Part shown: one piece after another, positions 5,817 through 16,012 of the stretch
How positions within the stretch are numbered: the stretch's first letter is position 1
Layout: every line of letters starts with the position of its first letter
NCBI GenBank assembly: GCA_934320895.1
Contig: CAKRFY010000024.1
Coordinates: forward strand, 1 to 40,768
Length of the DNA stretch: 40,768 nucleotides
Source: an uncultured Lachnospiraceae bacterium
GTDB lineage: Bacteria > Bacillota > Clostridia > Lachnospirales > Lachnospiraceae
Direction of reading: 5' to 3'
Notes under the pieces: generated by a model
Seen by the model: the letters and a program-made list of their open reading frames with translations, nothing else
Databases searched by the model: none
What the model was told of the DNA's origin: nothing
Position numbers and translations under genes: made by a program

Positions 5817-8800
5817 ATGGCAGTTCAGTTTATTTTTGGTGGTTCGGGTAGAGGTAAGACTTATTTTTTGCAGCATAAGATTATGGAGGAGGCTGTAAAA
5901 AATCCTAAGAAAGATTACATTATGATAGTGCCTGAGCAGTTTACCATGCAGACACAGAAGGATATGATAAGAATAAGTCCTGGACATGGCATAATGAATG
6001 TTGATGTGCAGAGTTTTGTGAGACTTGCGTTCAGAGTGTTTTCTGAAATTGGTGCAGGAAATTTACAGGTACTTGATGATCTTGGAAAGATTATGATATT
6101 AAAAAAGGTTCTTGGTCAGAAGAAGGACGAGCTTAAATATTTTGGAAGAAATATAAATAAGGACGGCTATATTTCAGAGATTAAGTCATTTATGTCAGAA
6201 CTTATACAGTATGGCGCTGATGAGGATGAAATAGAGAGTATGATAAAAGCTTCTGAAAAGAAACCTATTCTTAAATATAAATTACAGGATATGTTAGTGT
6301 CATTTAAAACATTTAAGGAGTATATTGACAAAAATTATATTACATCTGAGGAACTTTTAAGTGTGTTTGCTGATGTGATATCACAGTCAGAACTGCTTAG
6401 AGGAGCCGTTGTATGTCTTGATGGTTTTACTGGATTTACGCCGCTTCAGTACAGACTTTTGCGTGAAATTATAAAGACGGCTGAAATGGTTTATGTGACG
6501 GTGACAGCTGATGACAGGGAGTCGGTTATAAATAAAGGAAAAAATTATCAGTTATTTTTTATGAGCAGAAAGACTGTTCACAATATAAGGCAGATTGCAA
6601 GTGAAACAGGTGTTGAAGTTTTAGATGACATATGGACGGGAAAAGGGATAAGTCAGACGAGATTTGGTGAGTCTGAGGAACTTGAGTGGCTTGAACGTAA
6701 CCTGTTCAGATATCCATATAAAAGGTACAACAAGAAAAATGAGGTTTCTGATATAAGTTGTCATGTGCTTAAATATGCTGAAGACGAAGTGGATTTTGTA
6801 GTTCAGAAGATAAAGGGACTGCTTGTAAATGAAGGGTGCCGTTACAGGGACATTGCAATCGTTGCCGGAAGTCTTGAGACATACGGAAGTATTATTGAAC
6901 ATGCAATGAAAAAGGCTGGTATCGCATGTTTTGTTGATCAGAAGAGGGGAGTACAGTCAAGTGTTCTGGTGCGTGCCATAGATGCACTTTTACAGATAAT
7001 AATAAAAGATTTTGCTTATGAAGATGTGATGGATTATCTGAAAAGCTGTCTATCCTGGACGAGTGACAGTCAGAATGATATTCTTGACAATTATCTTCTG
7101 GCTACAGGTATCAGGGGGTTTAAATCGTGGAACAGGGAGTGGAACACGGCATATGCTTATAGAAAAATGACTGATGAGTCGAAGGAGTTTGCAAATGGTG
7201 TTGTTGAGAATGTAAGGCTTGGTGTTCTTGAAAATCTGTCAGAACTTTATGAGAAAACAGCGAAGGGAAAGCATACTGTCAGAGAATATGCAGCGGTTTT
7301 GTTTGAATTTTTTGAGAGACAGCATTTTTATGAAAAACTTATGGAATTTGCTGACGCTTATGAGGAAAATGGAAATTTTGATATGGCGAGTGAGTACAGG
7401 CAGCTTTACGGCATGGTTATAGAAGTGTTTGAGAAACTTGTTTCACTTATGGGTGACGAGGAGATGGCACTTAAAGAATTTAAGGATATTCTTGATGTCG
7501 GATTTTCTGAGGCAAGAATAGGGGTGATTCCGCCGGGAATAGATCAGGTTATGGCGGGAGATTTGTCAAGAACAAGAATTTCAAATATAAAATATATGTT
7601 TCTTGTAGGTGCTAATTCATCAAACATTCCAAAAGGAAGTGGAAATGGTGGGATTATTTCAGAGTCGGAGAGAAATTTTCTTGCAGAAAATGAATTTGAA
7701 CTTGCTCCTACTGCAAGGCAGCAGGTATATACGGAGCAGTTTTACCTTTATTTAAATCTCACAAAACCTTCAAAGCATTTGTATATAACATATTGTGACA
7801 GTGATAGGGATGGAAGTGTAAATGAACCATCATATATTATCTCAAGAATATGCAAAATATTTCCAAAGCTTAGTGTTAAATTTGAGGAAAGAAAGAAAAA
7901 CGAGGAAAATGCATGGTCTGATGATGAGGGAAAGAAGTATCTTATCGCAGGGCTTAGAAATGGAGATTTTTCTGATAAAAAATGGCAGGAAATATATAGT
8001 TTTTATTTTGACTCAGAGGACAATAAAAAGACACTTGATAAAATTCTTGTGGCTGCTTTTTTTAGGGAGAATAAGAGTAATATTTCAAAGAAGATTGCAA
8101 AGAGTCTTTATCCTGAAAATTTAAAGGGAAGTACGTCACAGCTTGAAAAATATGCTGCTTGTGCATTTTCATATTTTATGCAGTATGGACTTAAACTTCA
8201 GGAGAGGCAGGAACATAATATTGAGGCATATGATATAGGAAATATCGTACATGATGCGCTTGATATGTATACTAAGATACTTCTTAAAGAAAATAGAAAA
8301 TGGCAGGATGTTGATAAGAAGGAACAGGAAAAAATTGCAGGTGAATGTGTTGAAGAAGCAGTAAGTCGTTGTAAGGATGGTATTATGAGGGATACGAGCA
8401 GAAACCAGTATATGGTAAAGCGTATCCATAATGTTGTTAATAAGACGATATGGGCGATTTCAAAACAAATGAGTCAGGGAAGTTTTGATACTATTGAGAG
8501 TGAACTTATTTTTGAGACTGTAGGGAAAGCCAAAGAAACAGATGAGGAGCTTATAAAACTTGTCGGAAAGATTGACAGACTTGATGGATTTTCAGATGGT
8601 TCAAAGGATTATGTGAGGGTTGTTGACTACAAGACTGGAAATAAGGAGTTGTCGCTTAGTGAACTTTATTATGGACTTCAAATGCAGCTTGTAATTTATC
8701 TTAAAGCGAGTATTGACAGAAAATCCGAAACTAAGAAGATTGTTGTACCGGCAGGAATGCTTTATTACAGGATAAAAGATCCTATTTTAAATGAGAGGGT

Positions 8801-9311
8801 TACGCCTGAGAATGTTGAGCAGAAGACTCTGGAATCACTTGCAATGAATGGGCTGGTAAATGGAGATTTTCCTATGCTTGAGGGAAGTGACAGAAATCTT
8901 GAGCAGAATAACGGTGTATATAAAACAGATTACATTTCTTCGGTAAGTAATATTGAGACTGGAAAAAAGGGTCAGCTTAAAAAGAGTTCAGGTGTCACAA
9001 ATACGGATTGTTTTAATGAACTTATTAAGTTTACGGAGAAAAAAGTTATAGATATGTCGGAGGAGATACTTGACGGAAATACGCTTGTAAATCCATATAA
9101 AACAAATGATTCGCAACCTAAATCTGCATGTATGTATTGTGGGTTTAAGAGTGTGTGTAGATTTGACAGCAGACTTGATGGAAATGACTACAGAGTGTTT
9201 GAAAAGTTATCGGATGATGATGTGATGCGGCTTATTCACAAGGAGTTATCAAAAAAGGATGAGTCGGATGATGAAATAGTATCTGATACACTACACCAGA
9301 ACAAAGAGTAA
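5817..9311 (+). CDS. addB: ATP-dependent helicase/nuclease subunit B (AddB)
   Basis: The product is 1164 aa, close to Bacillus subtilis AddB. With AddA it forms the RecBCD-like complex that resects double-strand breaks up to a Chi-like site for RecA loading. The N-terminal nucleotide loop is GGSGRGKT (residues 8-15). The C-terminal nuclease domain carries the DYK signature at Asp937-Lys939. The four cysteines of the structural [4Fe-4S] cluster are visible: Cys782, then Cys1105, Cys1108 and Cys1114 (C-x2-C-x5-C, the AddB spacing). A GAGAAAGGA-type site lies before the ATG. addA follows after 44 bases, so the two are one operon. Codon use and length give no sign of damage. Confidence 0.95.
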   Translation: MAVQFIFGGSGRGKTYFLQHKIMEEAVKNPKKDYIMIVPEQFTMQTQKDMIRISPGHGIMNVDVQSFVRLAFRVFSEIGAGNLQVLDDLGKIMILKKVLGQKKDELKYFGRNINKDGYISEIKSFMSELIQYGADEDEIESMIKASEKKPILKYKLQDMLVSFKTFKEYIDKNYITSEELLSVFADVISQSELLRGAVVCLDGFTGFTPLQYRLLREIIKTAEMVYVTVTADDRESVINKGKNYQLFFMSRKTVHNIRQIASETGVEVLDDIWTGKGISQTRFGESEELEWLERNLFRYPYKRYNKKNEVSDISCHVLKYAEDEVDFVVQKIKGLLVNEGCRYRDIAIVAGSLETYGSIIEHAMKKAGIACFVDQKRGVQSSVLVRAIDALLQIIIKDFAYEDVMDYLKSCLSWTSDSQNDILDNYLLATGIRGFKSWNREWNTAYAYRKMTDESKEFANGVVENVRLGVLENLSELYEKTAKGKHTVREYAAVLFEFFERQHFYEKLMEFADAYEENGNFDMASEYRQLYGMVIEVFEKLVSLMGDEEMALKEFKDILDVGFSEARIGVIPPGIDQVMAGDLSRTRISNIKYMFLVGANSSNIPKGSGNGGIISESERNFLAENEFELAPTARQQVYTEQFYLYLNLTKPSKHLYITYCDSDRDGSVNEPSYIISRICKIFPKLSVKFEERKKNEENAWSDDEGKKYLIAGLRNGDFSDKKWQEIYSFYFDSEDNKKTLDKILVAAFFRENKSNISKKIAKSLYPENLKGSTSQLEKYAACAFSYFMQYGLKLQERQEHNIEAYDIGNIVHDALDMYTKILLKENRKWQDVDKKEQEKIAGECVEEAVSRCKDGIMRDTSRNQYMVKRIHNVVNKTIWAISKQMSQGSFDTIESELIFETVGKAKETDEELIKLVGKIDRLDGFSDGSKDYVRVVDYKTGNKELSLSELYYGLQMQLVIYLKASIDRKSETKKIVVPAGMLYYRIKDPILNERVTPENVEQKTLESLAMNGLVNGDFPMLEGSDRNLEQNNGVYKTDYISSVSNIETGKKGQLKKSSGVTNTDCFNELIKFTEKKVIDMSEEILDGNTLVNPYKTNDSQPKSACMYCGFKSVCRFDSRLDGNDYRVFEKLSDDDVMRLIHKELSKKDESDDEIVSDTLHQNKE

Positions 9312-9355
9312 AAAGATTTTGACAGATTTACAAATATATATAAAAGGGGAAAAAT

Positions 9356-12300
9356 ATGGGCGATACAAGATGGACGGATGACCAGCAAAGGGTTATTGAT
9401 GCGAGAAATTGTAATCTTTTAGTTTCGGCAGCGGCTGGTTCAGGTAAGACTGCGGTGCTGGTTGAACGAATCATAAAAATGATAACCGATGAGAAAAATA
9501 ATGTGGATATTGATAGGCTGCTTGTGGTTACTTTTACAAATGCGGCAGCAGCAGAGATGAAAACAAGAGTAGGGGAGGCAATTGAGAGCAGACTTCTTGA
9601 AGAACCTGATAATAAGCATCTTCAAAGGCAGGCTTCACTTCTTCATAATGCACAGATTACAACTATGCATAGTTTTTGTCAGTATGTTATAAGAAATTAT
9701 TTTCATGTTATAGATATTGATCCTGCATTTAAAGTTGCAAATGAAAATGATATGAAGATTGCGCAGAGTGAAATATTGGCCGAGCTTATTGAACAAAGAT
9801 ATGAGACGGAAAAAGATAACGAGAGATCTGCATTTTATTTGTTTTCTGAGATGTTTGCTCATGGTCGTGATGACAGTAAGATTGAGTCGATAGTGCTTGA
9901 ATTATATACAAAGGCTATGAGTTATCCATGGCCAGAAAAATGGCTTAATTCTATTATTGATATATACAGATGTGATAGTGTCAAAGAACTTGAAAACACA
10001 AAATGGATAGGTGAACTTGTAAATTACGTGAAAGAACTTGTGAATTCCTACAGACTACTTGCGAAAAAAGCGATAATGATATGTGATGAACCGGATGGCC
10101 CGGCAAAGTATAGAGCTGCTTTTGAGGATGATATAAGACAGTTTGATAATATCTGTAAAGCAGAGAGTTTTGAGGAATTATCGGATGCATTTAAAAAGGT
10201 TTCAAGAATGGACAAAGGAAGAATCACGAAGAAAGATAATGTCGATACAGAAAAAAAGGACATGGTAAGTGCATTTAGGGATTCTTATTTTTCAAGTCAG
10301 GGAGGAATAGTAAAACTTCAGGAGAAATTTTTTAATAAGTCTATAGAACAACAGATAAAAGAATTAAATGAAATGGCACCTGCTGTAAAAGAACTTGTAA
10401 ACCTGACAATTGATTTTATTGAAGCATTTTCTGAAAGAAAAAGAGAGGACGGGGTTATAGATTTTAATGACATGGAACATTTTGCACTCGCGATATTGAC
10501 AAGTGAAAATGAGGACGGTGAGATTGTTCCAAGTAAGGTTGCGGAAGAACTTAGAGAGTATTATCAGGAGATAATGACTGATGAATATCAGGACAGCAAC
10601 TATGTTCAGGAACTTATACTTACTAGTATATCAGGAGAGCCTGTGGCAGCTCCGTACATGTTTATGGTAGGTGATGTAAAACAAAGTATTTACGGATTCA
10701 GACTGGCAAGACCTGAGCTATTTATGAAGAAATATAACAGTTACAGTCTTGAGGAGGGGACAAAAGAGCATCGAATAGATCTAAAACAGAATTTTAGAAG
10801 TCGGGAATGTGTACTTGAAAGTTCAAATGCTGTTTTTGAAAAGATAATGAAACCATGTCTTGGTGGTGTTGAATATGACGAAGCGGCAAGGCTTGTGCCG
10901 GGAAGAGTTTATGAAAAAACAGACAAGAAAACAGCAAGTAAAGCATCGATTATTCTTATCGACAAAAAAGCAGACAATGATGATGGAATGATGGATAAAG
11001 AACTTGAAGCCGCAGCTATCGGAAATAAAATAATAGAGATGGTGCAGGGAGAAAATCCCCTTTATGTATATGGAAAACAGGGATATCATAGGGTTACATA
11101 CAGCGATATTGTAATATTATTAAGGAGTGTTCAGGGATGGACGGAGCCTTTTCTTGAAACTTTGTCTGATATGGGGATACCGGTATCAGCCGGGACAAAG
11201 GCAGGATTTTATGATTCGATTGAAATTCTGACAATAACAAATCTGCTTAGGATCATAGATAATCCAAGACAGGATATACCGCTTGTATCAGTGCTTCGTT
11301 CAGTTTTTGTGGGACTTAGTGATGATGAACTTGCAGCAATAGCTGTAATGCCGAGAACGCTTGATTTCTGGGATGCAATGGGTCTTTATGTAAAAACAGT
11401 AAAGGGAGAAGATGGAACAGAAAAATATGCAGAGAATATAGTTCTTGACGCAAGAGAGGCAGAGGAACTTGCCAAAAAGCTAGAAGAATTTATGTCTAAA
11501 CTAAATTATTATCGTGAAATGGCAAAAGAACTTCCAGTTGATAAGATAATACAAAATATTTATGATAAAAGTGACTTTTATGATATTATGTCGGCAATGC
11601 CAGCGGGTGAAAAGAGAGCAGCAAATCTTGATATTTTGCTTGGACAGGCTAGAGATTATGCAGCAAATGGACATCATGGAATATTTAAGTTTACACACTT
11701 TGTTGAAAATATAAAAAAGGCTGCTCTTGATATTGGAGAAGCATCAGTAAACAACGAGAGTATGAATGCTGTAAGAATTATGACAATGCATAAAAGTAAG
11801 GGATTGCAGTTTCCGGTTGTTTTTGTATCAGGACTTGGAAAAAGTGTAAATCTGATGGAGGCAAACGACAGGGTTATAATAAATTCAGATTATGGTGTCG
11901 GAACTGATTATGTAAATCTTCAACTTATGTACACAGAAAAAAGTCTCTTTAATAATTTTCTTAGAAGCCGGATAAAAGTAAATGCACTTGCCGAGGAAGT
12001 AAGAATGCTTTATGTTGCTATGACAAGAGCCGAGGAAAAACTTTTTCTTACGGGAGTATCGGCAAACATATTGCAGGGAAATATGGGGGCAAGAGGAGAG
12101 GGAAAGAAGAAGATAATGACATGGAAAGAAAAGGGACAAAATCTTGAATTTTCAGGACTTCTTTCACTGACAAAGCATATAGATATGATAATGGCCTCAA
12201 TAGCCGACAGACCAGTATTTAGAGAATGTATAGAGCAACTTGAAACTGAAAAGATTTATGGGATGAATGATGAACTTTTTGATCTTGAAGTAGTATCCGT

Positions 12301-13282
12301 CAACAATATTGTAAGCGTATCTAAGGAAAATCGTGAGATTGCAAGACAAAAAAGAAATGAGCTTATTAATTGGAATATAGATAAGGTTTACGATAAAGAT
12401 ATGAAAGATTATATAGCACAAAACCGTGAATTTTCTTATAAATACGAGGATGAACTTGGAATTCCGGTAAAAGTGTCAGTATCTGAACTTAAAAGGATAG
12501 CGATGGAAAAACTTTACGAACTTAATGTAGGGGATGTCGGGGAAAACACGGTCAGAGAGGAGGAGATTTCGCTTTTTGGCGGCTTAGATGGAGAGCATTC
12601 ATTAGGCAGTAAAAATGGTTTAGATAGTTGTGCAGTTTATGATGGTGATATGCCAGTTGGTGGAGAAGATAAGTTGACGGAGAAAAAGGAAGAGTGCACA
12701 AAAAACAAGTACTCAGACATACCACGACCTGATTTTATGAAAAATGAGGAAGTAAAGACAGGGGCTGCAAGGGGAACACTTTATCATCTTGTTATGGAAC
12801 ATATTCCGTATGAAAAGCTTGATAAAGATTTTGACTTTGTGGTATTTATCAAAGAACTTGTTCATGATGGATATATGACAGATGAAGATGCAAAAGCGTT
12901 GAATATAAAAAAATTTGAGTGGTTTGCAAAAAGTAAATTGTGTAGCAGGATGAAAGCGGCAGCAGTCGCAAGAGAACTTAAAAGGGAGCAGCCATTTATG
13001 ATAGGGATACCGGCAAATGAAGTATATCCTGATAAGAGTGACAGTAAAGAACTTATAATGATTCAGGGAATTATAGATGCATTTTTCTATGAAGGTGAGG
13101 ATATAATCCTTGTTGATTATAAAACGGATTTTATTATGAGAGGACAGGAAGAAAAACTGGTAGAAAGATATAAAACACAGCTTGATTATTATGCGAGAGC
13201 GATTGAGAGTGTGACGGGGAAGAAGGTTTTAGAGAAGATTATTTACTCATTTTCACTTGGAAAGATGATTGAGGTGAAGTAG
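9356..13282 (+). CDS. addA: ATP-dependent helicase/nuclease subunit A (AddA)
   Basis: The product is 1308 aa. It is the UvrD-type superfamily 1 motor and nuclease subunit of AddAB, translocating 3' to 5' and cutting DNA ends. Motif I is SAAAGSGKTAV (Gly28-Thr32), followed by the TFTNAAAAEMK motif Ia. A TDEYQDSN Walker B/motif II, a GDVKQSIYGFR motif III and an LYVAMTRAEEKL motif VI also appear in order. The C-terminal RecB-family nuclease has LVDYKTD with Asp1254-Lys1256. An acidic linker with low conservation lies near residues 1060-1120. AAGGGG upstream of the ATG is the ribosome site. Confidence 0.96.
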   Translation: MGDTRWTDDQQRVIDARNCNLLVSAAAGSGKTAVLVERIIKMITDEKNNVDIDRLLVVTFTNAAAAEMKTRVGEAIESRLLEEPDNKHLQRQASLLHNAQITTMHSFCQYVIRNYFHVIDIDPAFKVANENDMKIAQSEILAELIEQRYETEKDNERSAFYLFSEMFAHGRDDSKIESIVLELYTKAMSYPWPEKWLNSIIDIYRCDSVKELENTKWIGELVNYVKELVNSYRLLAKKAIMICDEPDGPAKYRAAFEDDIRQFDNICKAESFEELSDAFKKVSRMDKGRITKKDNVDTEKKDMVSAFRDSYFSSQGGIVKLQEKFFNKSIEQQIKELNEMAPAVKELVNLTIDFIEAFSERKREDGVIDFNDMEHFALAILTSENEDGEIVPSKVAEELREYYQEIMTDEYQDSNYVQELILTSISGEPVAAPYMFMVGDVKQSIYGFRLARPELFMKKYNSYSLEEGTKEHRIDLKQNFRSRECVLESSNAVFEKIMKPCLGGVEYDEAARLVPGRVYEKTDKKTASKASIILIDKKADNDDGMMDKELEAAAIGNKIIEMVQGENPLYVYGKQGYHRVTYSDIVILLRSVQGWTEPFLETLSDMGIPVSAGTKAGFYDSIEILTITNLLRIIDNPRQDIPLVSVLRSVFVGLSDDELAAIAVMPRTLDFWDAMGLYVKTVKGEDGTEKYAENIVLDAREAEELAKKLEEFMSKLNYYREMAKELPVDKIIQNIYDKSDFYDIMSAMPAGEKRAANLDILLGQARDYAANGHHGIFKFTHFVENIKKAALDIGEASVNNESMNAVRIMTMHKSKGLQFPVVFVSGLGKSVNLMEANDRVIINSDYGVGTDYVNLQLMYTEKSLFNNFLRSRIKVNALAEEVRMLYVAMTRAEEKLFLTGVSANILQGNMGARGEGKKKIMTWKEKGQNLEFSGLLSLTKHIDMIMASIADRPVFRECIEQLETEKIYGMNDELFDLEVVSVNNIVSVSKENREIARQKRNELINWNIDKVYDKDMKDYIAQNREFSYKYEDELGIPVKVSVSELKRIAMEKLYELNVGDVGENTVREEEISLFGGLDGEHSLGSKNGLDSCAVYDGDMPVGGEDKLTEKKEECTKNKYSDIPRPDFMKNEEVKTGAARGTLYHLVMEHIPYEKLDKDFDFVVFIKELVHDGYMTDEDAKALNIKKFEWFAKSKLCSRMKAAAVARELKREQPFMIGIPANEVYPDKSDSKELIMIQGIIDAFFYEGEDIILVDYKTDFIMRGQEEKLVERYKTQLDYYARAIESVTGKKVLEKIIYSFSLGKMIEVK

Positions 13283-13352
13283 AAAAGACTATTTTGGAAT
13301 TTACAAGGCAGACCTAGTCAGAATAATAGCTATTTAATTTTAGGTGAATTAC

Positions 13353-13410
13353 AATATGGGTAATGTAAATGAAACAATGATCAACTTTACATTACCCATA
13401 TTTTGTTTTT
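13353..13410 (+). terminator. Terminator after addA
   Basis: A perfect 17-bp stem (13353-13369 with 13386-13402) has a 16-nt loop and is followed by TTTGTTTTT. The convergent nadE gene ends at 13409. The minus-strand side lacks a good T-run, so it mainly serves addA. Confidence 0.85.
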
Positions 13411-15358
13411 ATAAATGTTTCTCCAGCTTTTCAATATCCTTTATCCACATATTAACTGATGCATCACTAGGCATACGCCAGTCTCCTCGTGGAGAAAGAG
13501 CAACGCTTCCGACTTTTGGCCCATCAGGAAGGCATGAGCGTTTGAACTGTTGTGCAAAGAAACGCCAGTAAAATGTTCTGAGCCATTTGTAGATGGTTTC
13601 TTTATCGTAATCACCATCAAATGTATATTTGGCAAGCCGGTATATTTTTGATGGTGTGTATCCAAATCTCATAATATAATATAAGAAGAAATCGTGTAAT
13701 TCATATGGTCCTACAAGATCTTCTGTTTTCTGTGCAATCTTTCCGTCTTTGTCAGGTGGAAGGAGTTCAGGACTTACAGGGGTGTCGAGTACATCCATAA
13801 GTACATCGTGGAGCTGTTTATCAGGTGTTGTCTCAGCGTAATATAAGACAAGATATCTTACAAGTGTTTTTGGTACGGAGCAGTTTACACCATACATTGA
13901 CATATGGTCACCATTATATGTTGCCCAGCCGAGTGCAAGTTCAGACATATCACCTGTTCCTATAACCATTCCGTTTAGTTCATTGGCAAGGTTCATAAGG
14001 ATAAGAGTACGCTGTCTCGCCTGAGAATTTTCGTAAGTTACATTATGGATTGAACTATCGTGTCCTATATCCCTAAAATGAAGATTTACTGCTTCGTGGA
14101 TAGGGATTTCTTTAAGTGTAGCACCAATTTTCTCGGTTAAGATACATGCGTTCTGGTAAGTACGGTCAGTTGTTCCAAAACAAGGCATTGTAACTGCACA
14201 GATGCCACTTCTGTCAAGTCCAAGCATGTCAAATGCTTTGGCTGCGACTAATAGTGCAAGTGTTGAATCAAGACCGCCGGAAATACCTATGACTGCTGAA
14301 CTGCAATGTGTGTGTTCAAGTCGTTTTTTAAGTCCTTTTGCCTGGATATTTAATATTTCATCACATCTGCGGTCACGGTCATTTTTATCATTAGGTACGA
14401 ATGGGGTTTTCTCAAAGTGGCGTGTAAGGCTTGTCTCATCAATGGCTTTAAAGTTAAAGCATGTTACTTCATAACCATTGTCTTCAGGATTTTTTATTTC
14501 AAATGTTGACATTCTTCTGCGTTCGCTTACAAGTTTGCCAAGGTCGATCTCGGTTATTGTCATACTATTTTCAAATCGCTTTGTTTCGGCAAGTATGCTT
14601 CCGTTTTCTGCTATAAGATTATGTCCGGCAAACACGAGGTCGGTTGAAGATTCTCCTTCTCCGGCATCGGCATAAATATAGGCGCTTACAAGTCGGGCTG
14701 ACTGATTTTTTACGAGTTCACGCCTGTATAGGTCTTTGCCTGTAGTCTCATCGCTTGCGGAAAGGTTTGCGATAACAGTGGCAGAAGCCATAGCATGATA
14801 ACATGATGGAGGAATAGGCATCCATAGATCTTCACATATGTCGATACCGATAACGAGTTCAGGAAGATTTTCTGCTTTAAAAAGCTGGTCTGCGCCAAAG
14901 GGTATAAATGAACCTGAATCGTCAAGTTCAGGTATTTCTATATAAGAGACTTCTTTATTTCCGGCTGAGAAATGTCTTGCTTCATAAAATTCTGAATAGT
15001 TTGGGATGTGCTGTTTTGGAACAAGTCCAAGAAGTTCACCGTCAAATATTACAGCAGCAACATTATAAAGCTTGAAATTACAGAGAAATGGAAGTCCGAC
15101 AATCGTTATCATATCGAGATTTTCTGATGCCTTGATTATCTTTTTTAAACCGTCAAGCGAACCTTTAAGAAGAATGTCTTGTAAAAAGAGATCACTACAA
15201 GTATATCCTGATATTACAAGTTCAGGAAAAACAGCAAGTTTAACGTTTTGTTTGTGTGCGTTATTCATTGCTTTGATTATGTTTTCTGTATTAAAATCCG
15301 TATCACCGACTTTTATATCAGGAGTGATAGCGGCAACTTTCAAAAATTTATCTTTCAT
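13409..15358 (-). CDS. nadE: Glutamine-dependent NAD+ synthetase
   Basis: The product is 649 aa and makes NAD+ from deamido-NAD+ using ATP and glutamine-derived ammonia. The N-terminal nitrilase-type glutaminase domain has its triad in place: Glu46 (FPELVISGY), Lys115 (VPKQHIPNY) and Cys175 (DICEDLW). The C-terminal synthetase has the PP-loop SGGLDSTLA and the GTGDMSELALGW segment typical of NadE. Length fits the two-domain type rather than the ammonia-only type. GGAGG ten bases before the ATG gives a clear start. It is transcribed alone, convergent with addA. Confidence 0.95.
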   Translation of the reverse strand: MKDKFLKVAAITPDIKVGDTDFNTENIIKAMNNAHKQNVKLAVFPELVISGYTCSDLFLQDILLKGSLDGLKKIIKASENLDMITIVGLPFLCNFKLYNVAAVIFDGELLGLVPKQHIPNYSEFYEARHFSAGNKEVSYIEIPELDDSGSFIPFGADQLFKAENLPELVIGIDICEDLWMPIPPSCYHAMASATVIANLSASDETTGKDLYRRELVKNQSARLVSAYIYADAGEGESSTDLVFAGHNLIAENGSILAETKRFENSMTITEIDLGKLVSERRRMSTFEIKNPEDNGYEVTCFNFKAIDETSLTRHFEKTPFVPNDKNDRDRRCDEILNIQAKGLKKRLEHTHCSSAVIGISGGLDSTLALLVAAKAFDMLGLDRSGICAVTMPCFGTTDRTYQNACILTEKIGATLKEIPIHEAVNLHFRDIGHDSSIHNVTYENSQARQRTLILMNLANELNGMVIGTGDMSELALGWATYNGDHMSMYGVNCSVPKTLVRYLVLYYAETTPDKQLHDVLMDVLDTPVSPELLPPDKDGKIAQKTEDLVGPYELHDFFLYYIMRFGYTPSKIYRLAKYTFDGDYDKETIYKWLRTFYWRFFAQQFKRSCLPDGPKVGSVALSPRGDWRMPSDASVNMWIKDIEKLEKHL

Positions 15359-15483
15359 TGTTACCTCCGTTATTTTTAATGTTAATAATATTTATTAAAA
15401 GAAGTATAACACATTATGCTAAATTGGTGGGATGATATTAAAGAAAGATTTTATTACAAAGATTTATATTTAAGTAAAAAAAT

Positions 15484-15681
15484 AAGAATCGCCTGGAGTG
15501 ACGATTCTTAAGGAGAAGGTATGAAAAAAATTTAAGCACTATCAAATGATTTCGTTTCATTTGATGATGTTATAATAACAAGTGAATGTGAACTTGCAAT
15601 GTTGTTTTTGTTAATTAAATGTGAACAAATTTTGGAATAAAAAAATCAGGAAATAAATAAGCACTTATCCTGATTTCTTTT
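15484..15681 (+). other. Three-hairpin cluster ending in a terminator-like stem (possible small RNA)
   Basis: In the gap between nadE and the Lrp gene lie three clean stems: AAGAATCG (15484-15491) with CGATTCTT (15502-15509); ATCAAATGA (15541-15549) with TCATTTGAT (15557-15565); and AAATCAGGA (15643-15651) with TCCTGATTT (15668-15676), followed by CTTTT. No gene on this strand precedes the last stem, so it may end a small RNA starting within the gap. No convincing promoter was found. Confidence 0.4.
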
Positions 15682-15714
15682 GGGCGTTAAAAAATATTAA
15701 ATTAAGTTTATGAG

Positions 15715-15812
15715 TGTCACTATACTGTCATTAGCAGATAAAAGTGACATTCGTAAATTTATATATGTCCTATATATCTGTCATGTGTCTGACACATCAA
15801 CATGTCAGATAT
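15715..15812 (+). promoter_or_regulatory. Clustered TGTCA-type inverted repeats (possible operator)
   Basis: TGTCACT (15715-15721) pairs with AGTGACA (15743-15749). A larger imperfect palindrome spans 15774-15812 (ATATCTG...CAGATAT, with CATGT/ACATG inside and a TGTGTC/GACACA core). All arms share the TGTCA/TGACA word. They lie 200-300 bases before the Lrp-like regulator gene and could bind it or another regulator. Confidence 0.4.
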
Positions 15813-15862
15813 TAACCTTGAAAAGAGTTTTGGTCAAGGGGTTTGTGACAAGTAAAAAATAA

Positions 15863-15896
15863 TTTACAGAATTAATGGGTTTTATGCTATTATAAT
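15863..15896 (+). promoter_or_regulatory. Candidate promoter of the Lrp/kinase operon
   Basis: An extended -10 TGCTATTAT (15885-15893) overlaps TATAAT (15891-15896). TTTACA (15863-15868) could be the -35 at a long 19-bp spacing. The leader would then be about 110 bases. Confidence 0.35.
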
Positions 15897-16012
15897 AAGT
15901 ATAAAAGTAAAAAACTTAATTTTATTAGGTGGTAAATGTGGCATTTAACTTGCATTAAACTTAGCAGGTGGACTATAAAGAATAAATATATGCCGAAAAT
16001 ATGGAGGAAAAA

